This document shows positions 41,759-53,700 of a stretch of 64,000 nucleotides of DNA, piece by piece (within the stretch, counting starts at the first letter, position 1; each line of letters starts with the position of its first letter). A program made the translations under genes and the position numbers. Location: NCBI GenBank assembly GCA_030159075.1, contig BROG01000339.1, positions 434,001 to 498,000 on the forward strand. The letters are read 5' to 3'. Source of the stretch: Atrina japonica. Taxonomy: Eukaryota; Mollusca; Bivalvia; Pterioida; Pinnidae. The notes below the pieces were generated by a model. It did not search any database, was not told where the DNA came from, and saw only the letters and a program-made list of their open reading frames with translations.

Positions 41759-44700
41759 ATTTTTCTGTTTACTTAGATGTCTGCGAACTTGACTTTTGAT
41801 CATTTTGTCAAAATGATCCTTAGATAATTCCTAGCAACTTTCTGATATTTCTTTGTATACAAAAAATCAATCAGTTTTGAGTTATTAAGCCATTTTGTAT
41901 ACAACTGTACCCTGTGTTATTCAAGCACACTTGCCAACCTTCAAAAACTTTCATGGGGGAGATTTTTCAATCTCATTGGGAAGACTCTAAATTTTCATAA
42001 GCATTAATAGGAAAATAAAAAATTTTGATGGGGAGAAATGCATTTTTCTCAAAGAAATTATCAAAATTTTGCACAGAAAATAGGGAGTCTCCCTATTTAT
42101 GGGGGAGACTTGGCAAGTATGATTCAAGCACCCCCTAGTGAACTGTTTATTGACAGAATCCATTTTCAAAACATTAGAAATCCAATTAAAGGGAGATAAC
42201 TCCAATAAGTGAGGACCTTACAATTTAGGCCTTGTTAACTTTTTTGTAGATCTTTGCTTGCTAAACATTTCTGCTTCTTTTACTTTTACTCTAGCTATTA
42301 TACTTTTCAAGGTAATGTCAATAAACATCCAAAAACATGAAAAATCAACTTAAGGGGAAAATAACTCCCATAAGGTGTGACCTGACAATTTTGGACCTGT
42401 TGATTGTGTGCTGAACAATTTTGCTTCTTTCACTTTTACTCTAGCTATTATACTTTTCAAGGTAATGTCAATAAACATCCAAAAACATGAAATATCAACT
42501 TAAGGGGGAATAACTCCCATAAGGGGTTACCTGACAATTTTGGCACAGTTGACTTTTTTGTAGATCTTTGCATGTTTATCATTTTTGCTTCTTTCATTTT
42601 CACTGTAGCTTTTATACTTTTTGAGATAATGTCAATAAACATCCAAAAACATGAATAATCAACTTAAAAGGGGAAATAACTCACATAAGGGGAGATATTG
42701 CCAATAAACATCCAAAAACATGAAAAATCAACTTAAAAGGGGAAATAAGGAGTTAAAAAGTTGAAAATGTGTAAATGTTAACGATGGATGATGAACGATG
42801 ACAGACAAAAGACGATCGCAATAGGTCAAGCTCCGGGTGACCTAAAAAACTATATCTTAGTATGCTTGTTTGTTTGTTTATTGTTGTTTAACATCCCACT
42901 CAAGAATATTTCACTCATATGGAGACGTCACCAAATGCCGGTAAAGGGCTTCAAATTTTGGCCTATGCTCGGCACTTGCGGCCATTGAACAGTGTGGGTT
43001 CTTTAACGTGCCGACACCTACTGTGACACGGGACCACGGTTTTTACTGTCTCATTCGACAGACAGGAAACCAACCTGCCGCCGGCTGGACTCGAACTCAT
43101 GACCTCAAATATATCTTAGTATGAAAATTACCAACATGTAGTTTGATTTAAATTCGCAAACAGTTTTTCACATATGAAATAAATGTTCTATTGCATTACA
43201 GTATTTCTCTGATGTAATTGTAGTAGGCAAGTGACCTCTATGTCAAACACTCAGAGAACCTTTACCATGCACTTTGTTTTAAAGCCAAAGCAATGTCAGA
43301 AAAATATGGTTAAGGTTCATTTCCTATTCACATGATTATAATAATCATTTTTTCCCATGATTTGAAATACATACAAGCATTTATGTCCCATTCTGTTTTC
43401 AATACAAGACTGTATACATAAAATTGCACATGATTATGTGACCTTTGGAAATCTTCGAAGAAATTACCAAAAATTTAAAGTGTAATGGTCAGTGATGGAT
43501 AAATCAGAATAACATTTACAATGGGTCATGTTTTTTTTAGTTTATTCTAATAATGCATTAGCAATTGTTTTTTTAACAATCAGTGTTTCTCTTTCTGATA
43601 CATACGAGATAAAAAATTACATAAAATCTGCAAGTTAAATTTGGGGTGATGACATATATTGCTTAAAAGAGCACTCTGAGTGAAAAATGAAAATTTCCTT
43701 ATTTATAGAACTCATCATTCTAAGAATGACATAAGAAACCCAATCAAAATTGACAGGCGTGTTCTTGAGATATTGACCTCCAAAGTGAGCGATTTTAAGT
43801 GCTTTCGGAAACCTAATTAAGCATTCATTCTAATGGATAGTTACACTGTGATGTCACGAGAATACCTGAGAATAATTATTATTAAAAGTGGACAGGAAAG
43901 CGAGTCATATGTTTGTTATGATTTACCGAATAAATCATTATTTTATCACTTTAAAAATATATGAAATCATTTTATTCAAATGCAGTCACATAACAAACAT
44001 GTTATTGGCTTTTTCAATGTGTTACATTTATGGGCGGGTGGCTTTGTAATGTCAGATCTAGAGTATCACCTTTACTTTGAGTTTTTATCTCTTTATTTCA
44101 AGTTTTTCTTTAATGTTCTTGTGTATTATAAACAAACAAGAACGTCTGCCTATGATGTATGCTATTTTTAATCCTTAAAACAACTGCTTACTTCACACCT
44201 TCCATCATATTGCCAACTCATGTAAGTGCGTCAGTTTTCTCAGCGGGTGGGTTCGTTGTCAGAGACAACTTTTAATCCCTTCTGACTGCGTATAAAGCTA
44301 TATATAATTTTTGATGTCTAAATGGATTTCAAAAAAGTCGACATATTATAATTCATGTACAGTGATAAATTAATAGAAAATAAATAAATAAACAAGAGAA
44401 CCAAGGGGCCTTAAGTCACTCACCTGACACAATTGGTCAACATTGCAGATGACATGAAAAAATGTGTAATAGATGATAAAATGGCTAATAAACATGAAAC
44501 ATAGTAGGGCCCTTGGGCCTTAATAATCACCTTAGTAAAATGTATTTTACTGACAATATACTAAAAAGTGACCAAAAGCATGAAAAATTCATTTAAATGG
44601 AGAATTAACCTGCATAAGGGTTGACTTGCCTTAGAGCCTGTGATTTTCTGTGTCAAATTTGCCTCAATTATGTTTTCAGTTTTGGTGAATTCCATTTTTT

Positions 44701-47700
44701 CTGTTTTCATAAGATAAAAAACTAACGACATACACTGTAAGCATTATGAAAACCTGAATCAACAGATTTTGTTTAAACTATTTTCATTTGAGAAGAATCC
44801 GGACATCATAGTAGTATCTGACTTATAATACAAGATAAACACAGAAATTGATGCAAAAGTATTTGATGAAATATTGTAAATAAACAAGAGATCCCAGAGG
44901 GATCTTGGCACCCAACATGGAATGTTTTATATCTGATCTATGACAGACTGTTCAATTCTCTTTATTGCTCTTATTTTGTATCTCAATATTGAATTTGAAC
45001 TTAAATCCATATTTCTGTAAAATACTTTTTTCACAAGATTATAGCAAAACTGAACTTGAACTGAACATATTACATTTTCAGAGAGAATGGAATCAAATGA
45101 CCGACAGGTGTCCATATTGGATTTTGATCTATCTGAAAATGTAATATGCACATCTAAACCTAAGGGGGAACATCATTAATCAATTTCTAAGATTCCTTCA
45201 GTACATTCTGAGAAATACATGCTTCCAAATTTCCTTTGGTCAAAATCCAAGATAGCTGCCTGTCAGCCATTGGATTCTGATCTCTCTGAAAATGTAATAT
45301 GCACAACTAAGACATCAAGGGAACCTTCATGACAATTTTCAAGTAGATTCCTTCAGTCCTTCATCAGAAGTAGCAGTAACAAACTTCCTTTGGTCAAAAT
45401 CCAAGATGGCCACCTGTTGGCCATGTTGGGTTTTGATCTCTCTGAAAATGTAATATGCAGAATTAGACCTCAAGAGGAACCTTCATGTCAAATTTCAAGG
45501 AGATCCCTTCAGTCTTTTCTGAGAACTAGCCATAACAAGAATTGTTCGGGATGGACGGACGAAGGACAGACCACGGAGTCAGGGCCATATGAATAGCCCA
45601 CCATCAACAGATGGTAGGCTAACAATGTTTATAACACAGAAATAGCAGATTAGTAATACCTAGTGTTGGAATTTTTAAAGATGTTTCAAAAATGCAAATT
45701 CCATTTAAGATTGTCTATTCTGTGATTCTGTCTGTTACTCTGTGATCCCGGAAAATCACTGGCCTTATTGCCTTCATCTTTCACAGGGGAAGACATATAT
45801 CATTGCCCGATGCCTGGGGCAACCATTTTCACAGGTTGGGCAAGTATTTCAAAAAGTGGCACTTGTCCTTAACACTTAAAAGGGGAAATAACTCCCATGA
45901 GGGTCAACCTGACAATTTTAGCCCTATTGACTTGTTTGCAGATCTATGTGCACTGAACACTTTCTTTCTATCTATTATACTTTTCAAAATAATAGGACAT
46001 AACTGCCAAAAAAATGAGAAATCCATTAAAGGGGAAATAACTCCCAAAAGGCGTCAACCTGACAATTTCGGCCCTGTTGACGTTTTTGTAGATCTTTGCA
46101 TGGTGAACATTTTTGCTTCTTCACTTTTACTCTACCTATTATACTTTTCAAGATAATGACAAAACACATCCAAAAACATGAAAAATCTATGGGTCCTAGC
46201 CCCTTTTCTTTCGCAAACTTTATGCGGCTTCACATGGGGATGCTATATGCCAAGTTTGGTTAAAATTGGCCCACTGGTTCTTGACAAGGAGATGCTTAAA
46301 TGCATAAGTTAACAGACGGATGATGACGATGGACATTTTGCCATAGCAATAGCTCACTTGGCCCTTCGGGTCCTTAATTGTCAACAACTAAGAAGAATAC
46401 CACTAAACATTCATTCCTTGAGGAAAAACTGATTGGGAAGAACATAAATAACTCTTAAAAGGAAGATTTTGAACTTACAGAATGTTGAGCTGCATCTGTC
46501 TTCTGATAAGAGCATTTCTTTTGTTGACAAGAAGAAACCATTCCTGCATCAACCGTTCTTCTGTTGCTTTGTGTTTAGCTGAACATAGCAATTAAACAGA
46601 AGGTGTCATTTCACATATCTATATATCTATTTAAATTTATACTAATTCAAGGATTTTTTTTTCTGTACACAAGATAAAAATTCTAAATTGTTGTAAGTAT
46701 TATTTCATTATAATTAATTTTCTTGTACTTGTCATTCTTGCAAAAGGATAAGGTAGTAAATAAGTTGGGACAGAAAAACTTATCTGTTTTATATAGCATT
46801 TCTCCATCTGATTTTTTAATAAAAGATGTATAAACTTCACAGTGGTTACATGCAGAAAATTAAAGACATGGAAAAAAAGAAGTCATCTGGGGCCCGTTTT
46901 ACGAAATGTTGTAAGTCCTAAATCCTAATTTTTAGTCCTAACTACCATGGCAACATATTGCTGATTGGTCAGTTCTATGACAATTAGGACTAAGACTTAG
47001 GGTTTAGGACTTATGACCTTTCGTAAAACGGGCCCCTGGAACTCAAAGATATGCAGACAGGAATCACTTAAAGAGAGTATACATAAGATAAAGGGGCATT
47101 AGCTGTGTTTTACTTGTGTTCAACAAATAAGATATATACACAGGCATACAAATTCTTATATTCCTTTATATTTTGTAAAAATAAGGTCAGATCTAGTGTT
47201 GTATGATATTCAAATAGTAAAGTCGAATATATCATTGGCAAACGAATATTTGCCAAATTTGGTTTCACAACCAATTTTTATGTGAATTTAATAATTTTTA
47301 TGTGTGTGTATATTTCTTTTTTGTTATTGTACATCAATCTAGGTAGTAAAGAAAAAAACCCACAGCTAATGCCCCTTTCATTAAAAGAATTAGAACTAAA
47401 AGTCATGCAGACAGAAATCACCTGATTTAAAAGTTTTATTACTTTTGCCCATGACTTTTCGGAGTTGGCTTTCAAGTTCTGCAGCTCGACTGTCAATCTG
47501 ACCTTGTTCTCGCTCTAATAATTCCATCTCACTTTTCACATACTGATTTGTATCCTGTAGATTCTGATATAAAAACCCCAAATTTTTAGTAAATTTGAAA
47601 ACAAAATCAGCTAAACAAATCTTTATATGGATACAGATATGTCTAAAAATAAATAAGGAAATATAATTTTATAGTTTATGTCATTGCTAATGCAGTATTA

Positions 47701-50700
47701 TGAACTTCAGGTAAAAAAAAGAAATAAAAAACCCAAAGAGCAAATATCAAACCTCATCTTTCTTTCTGCTAAGTAAATCATCAAACTCCATGGAATCTCT
47801 GTTAGAACTTGAATCTGAAACCAGATGAAAATTGTCAGTAGCTTAACTTCAAACTAATACATGCATGCATACAAATACAAACCTGAAGTTTCTAAAGTGC
47901 CAAGAGTGTGTACATTTCTTAAAAGGCAAGAAATATCAATAGAATATCATTATCAATCAGTTCAAGGTGGATCTATATTGTGATCCTACCTTATAGGTTG
48001 GGAAAATCTGACCAACTAAAAAAATAGGAGGGTGGGCTTTAACATGGACTTGCATTTGTAGATGACAAACTACAAGTTTAAAAGCATTCTGGAGTGACAA
48101 CACAGAACTACTATCAAATTCCCTGTCATTTATCATGATTCTCTGTAACACCTTAACACTCAATATAGACATGATAGAGGTGTGTTGCATATTTGTGATG
48201 AGATTTATTCTTTTTCAGACCTTAAACCTTGTAAAATGTAAATATAAATTTTTCATGGTAGCAAATGCCAACATGACAACACTCCCAATAGTTTCTTGAC
48301 CATGTTTACATAGAATAGTACATATACAACTGTTGACAGGTGATGGTCGAAACTTTGCAACACTGCAACACAATGTTCCCACTTTATGAATAATATAAAA
48401 ATATGACTGATATCAATTCAATACATAGCCTACATAATATACAACATTTCCATTTATCTCCCTAAAAAAATAAATTCTTAACAGAATGCCAACTTTAAAG
48501 CATACCCGGTAAGTGTTTTAATGTGAGTGTTAAAATAAATTCCTAATGTACATGTAAAAAGACATTTAGTGTAGTGATGACATGGATTATTAAGAGTATC
48601 ATTCTACTCTTAATTTTAGTGTACTACATGGTTTTGAAACTACAAAAAATGATGAGGAGTCAGAATTTTTGATGATCACTATATGATTGTTGAATTATTC
48701 CTTGACACATTTATATATAAAATAAATCTGAGGCAAACAACCTTCATCTAAAGATGTTCCACTGCTGTCAACAAATGAATACTGTGAATCAGGAGATACC
48801 ATTTTCATATCACCTGTTGTTTCCTGAAATTGATAAAAGGTAATGCAATTAATTAACAATAAAAAATTCATAGAGAAATGAACAACTCTACTTCCATTAC
48901 ATATATGTGTTTACATGTACTGTATCATAGCTGTCAGAAATCCAAATATAATCTGAGTATGCACTCAAATATTCTAAGATATGGTCTATTTGTTTCCAAT
49001 AATCTGTTCATTAACGAGATGAACTCAAAGTTATCAGATTTTTTTTTTAGGTTCATAACTGTTTGATAGCTAGAATATTTATCTACTGCAAATCTTTTGT
49101 ACTACTGATGTTCTTGAAGCTTCTTGAATTGTTGGAGGCAAAACAGCAACCTTTTGTGCAGTACAATCCAATAAACATAGCTGTAAACTTTATATTGCCT
49201 ACATGCATAGGAGATGACTGTAAAATTAAAGACATCTGCCTTTGAACATGTCTGCAAGTAATTGCCTATCTGTATAGGATATGACTGTATAAATAATATT
49301 GCCTCCCTGTGTAGGAGATAACTGTAAACATAATATTGCCTATCTGTGTAGGAGATAACTGTAAACATAATATTGCCTACCTGTGTAGCATAAAACTGTA
49401 AACATAATATTGCCTAACTGTGTAAGATACAACTGTAAATATAATATTTCCTACCTGTGTAGATAACTGTAAATATAATATTGCCTACCTGTGTAGATGA
49501 CTGTAAACATAATATTGCCTACCTGTGTAGGAGATGACTGTAAACATAATATTGCCTCCCTGTGTAGGAGATGACTGTAAACATAATATTGCCTACCTGT
49601 GTAGGAGATGACTGTAAACATAATATTGCCTATCTGTGTAGCATAAAACTGTAAACATAATATTGCCTAACTGTGTAAGATACAACTGTAAATATAATAT
49701 TTCCTACCTGTGTAGATAACTGTAAATATAATATTGCCTACCTGTGTAGATGACTGTAAACATAATATTGCCTACCTGTGTAGGAGATGACTGTAAACAT
49801 GATACTGCCTACCTGTGTAGATGACTGTAAATATAATATTGCCTATCTGTGTAGATGACTGTAAACATAATATTGCCTACCTATGTAGGATATGACTGTA
49901 AACATAACATTGCCTACCTGTGTAGGAGATGACTGTAAACATGATACTGCCTACCTGTGTAGATGACTGTAAATATAATATTGCCTATCTGTGTAGATGA
50001 CTGTAAACATAATATTGCCTACCTATGTAGGATATGACTGTAAACATAACATTGCCTACCTGTGTAGGAGATGATTATAAACAACATTGCTTACCCGTGT
50101 AGATTATAACTGTAAATATTATATTGCCTACCTGTGTAGGAGATGACTGTAAACATAATATTGCCTAACTGTGCAGGATATAACTGTAAACATAATACTG
50201 CCTACCTGTGTAGGAGATGGTGTCTTTTCATCAGAATTTTGCAGTGATGAAGTCAGATTTGGTTGTTTTAGATTAAACTTCTTTAATTTCTTATCTTTCT
50301 TATCCATAGCCTCAGCACCTTTTGGTTTTATCAATTCTGAAAAATTTGAAAAATACATCTGTTAAAAAAATAATTTTAGGCTTACAGCTACAATCAACAA
50401 AAACTCTTTATGGCATCAATCATTGGAGGTTCAAAATGAACTACTGTGCCACACCGAACGTTGACTAAGCCATCCATGATTACCAATTAGATTTACTGTA
50501 GTTGGTATATAATCAATATTAATTTAGAGTTTTTTGTTACAACTACGGCTATATTTGATAATCACATGGATATTTTCCCATGCATGGACTGATTTATGAA
50601 ATATTAACGAAAAAAAAAAAAAAAAACACTTCAGATTTGCTGGGACACATATGAACACAACTTCATTTGTTTACCCTCAGATTTAAGGAGAGGCACTTTG

Positions 50701-53700
50701 TACAGGAATCAGAAAACATGTACAGTGGAACCTGCCTTGAGAGACCACTCTCATGTAAGACCACCTGTCTTCTGAGACCACATTTTGGAAACCATTTGGT
50801 TAAATAATCCTTTAGATAAAACCTCTTTTGAAAGACCACCTGTCTTTTAAGACATTTCAGTGATATAAAGGGTTGTCTCTTAAGACAGATTCCACTCTAC
50901 CAGTAGGCATGGTAATTCCATTGAAATAGCTGGTTCTCAAGACAACTAAATTTTGGAAATATAAGATAGGTAGGATTTTTTATGTTTTCATTTCAATATT
51001 CACCATGTACATATGGGTTCAGTTTTTATGTTTTCATTTCAATATTCACCATGTGTTTTCATTTCAATATTCACCATGTACATATGGGTAGTTTTTATGT
51101 TTCTTTTGATGGATTGGTGTCCTACACAAATCCACTTATGTATGGAATTCCATATGAATATATGCATATACATGTATCACTTTTAAATTGTGTCTGAAGT
51201 AAGACAAAGACTTAATGAAATTAGGAATTGCTTTTTTTGGCAACATCAGAACTGACAATAAGTACAATGTACATCTCAACTAATTTACCTTTATAACTGA
51301 TGATCTGCACTACCATTATGTATTCATTTGTATCATAAAGAAAGAAATTTATTTTTTTGGTTTAAAATGTGAGTGTTTTCGTCATATAGCAATAAAAACA
51401 ACCCATGGTTTTAAGTTTCTGAGAACCATACTTATATTTTTCCTATTGCCTAACTATACTGTTTCTGAAAGTTCCCAGTGATATCAGACATTTTTTGTTT
51501 GTCTACATTTGGCTTTTAGCATAATGTTACAAATGTATCCTACAGCTAAGACTTAAGACAACAAACTGCTTTTGAGAAGTTATAGGATCGTGACCTTTGT
51601 TTTGATCATAAGTCGCAAGTTGTAATTCTTTGTAAATCTGTCAAGATGTGAGTGAAGTATTAAGACCAAAACTAAGATTTATTACCTTTTGTCAAAAAGT
51701 CTCCTTGACTCTTAATGCATATCCCCTGTATATGATTGGTGAAAGAACATTTAATGCTTACTTTCAAATCTCAGTTGAGTTCTATTGTCATGATTGTGGA
51801 TCTACTGATTCATATCCTGTCATATCTTGATATTGTCAAACTACTCATTTCTACTCATTTCATCAATATAGATTATTTGAAATTATGTCATACAAAGTGC
51901 ATATACTTTTATATACATGTATAAAAATATTTGAAACAGAGAAGTTGTGCAACAGATCTAAAAGTGTTCCATTTAACAAAATGTTTAAGCCTTGTTACAA
52001 TTTTTTGGTTTCATTCAGTATTTTGATGTAAGACAAATAAAAACTTATTTCGTACAAGTTCTGATGGACAGAGGTGAAAAATGTTGGTAAAAGCAGGTAA
52101 TAGTTATAAGCAGGTGATTTCTATGTAAGTTGATGTATGTATAGGTGTTAAATATAATACTAATTAATATATGTACCAAATTTTATACTCTGCTTAATCA
52201 TTTCTGTGCAAGGACGAAGAAGTGAATGAGATCATAATATGAAAGGAATAATTTGGTCCGATTGTTTTTAGTTACAATGTATGTCAAAATATTTTACAAT
52301 CTATTTACAAAGATATATATATGTACAAAATGGATATTACATCAAACTGAACAGGTATATATTGTATAGATATATGCCCAAAATAAATAGATATCAATTT
52401 AAATTTGTTTAATATATCTGTGCTTAAGAGAGAATATGAAAATGTATGTATACATTATACAACACATATACATATATACATAATATCTCTGGCTCAGATA
52501 ATATATACAGTGAAAACTTATTATGCCGAAATTGGATGAGTTGAAATTCTGATTATGTCAAAGTAGAGCGGGCAGTACTAATTTTTTACTATATATTCAT
52601 ACTACCGTACTTTTATTCCAGATATCTCTAAGTTTTTATCTTGAAATTTCACTTATCTCAAAGTATAATTCTGGTTCAAAGTATTGAATATTATAGATCT
52701 GTCACTTGTTGTCTCAAAATTACCTTTTATGATTGAAGACTCACTTTTTGTACAACAAAAGCATTGTAATTAAGTACTTGTTTCCCTGCAAAACATGGGA
52801 CAAGCATCTCCTGTTATCAAGAAATGGTGAAAGGGTAACTAATAATTGCTTACATCCAATTTAAATTGAGCAGTAGCCTGAATAGGTCTCTTCTCATTAT
52901 TCAATAAGAATACAATTTATGTGAATTGAAAATTTTGGTTATCTTGAATTTCTGATATCTTGAGTAAATGGGGAGGTCCCATAAATTTTGAGATAATGAT
53001 GTTCCACTGTTTGTGTGTGTATATATATATATACATTATTGTCACAATTGCTAGTTACTGTCACTTTTTGCTTGATGGAGTTATCTTCCATAAACAGAAA
53101 TGTACAACAGAGGGAGGTAGATGACAAATAAACATCAATATACATTAGGCTTATGACATGTGATGCACTTAACCTATAAATGCCTGTTTAAGTGGACACT
53201 ATGCTCTTAAAGTGTTGATTTAGAAAGCAGAACAGTGCCCTTGCTATCACCTGGCACTATTCCTTTCCAAATAAACACTATGAGAGAATAGTATGCACCT
53301 AATGAGGCATTAACAAGTACATGATAAAGTACACATACAATATACAGTAGATATGTACATGTATGTGTGTATAATACCAGTGACTCAGATGTATAAATCA
53401 CACTATTAAGAAGGTACAACATGTAAGTATAAAATGCATACAAAGGCATTATCTACATAACTCAAATAATGTTTACCTGTTTTCTCTACATTTTACTGTC
53501 TCAATACCATAAAGATTAAATTATTTCAATGGTTATATGAATGACCAGAGTAAACAATTAAAAGATTAAGAGCCTGGCCCTTCATCTATCACATTTTTCA
53601 CATGCATAAAATGTTCTACAATATGTAAATTCACCGTCACCAAATAAACAATGTTCAACCAAGTTAGTGTCATACTTCAATGACCACCACCAATAAAAAG

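Noticed and set aside
45803..46156. 117-codon plus-strand frame
   Set aside because: It runs through two 149 bp repeat monomers and repeats its own peptide; it is repeat-derived and matches no protein family that I recognise.
49190..50205. CRISPR-like repeat array
   Set aside because: The ~37 bp units are directly adjacent with no spacers, and variation is spread across the unit; this is a minisatellite in a eukaryotic intron.
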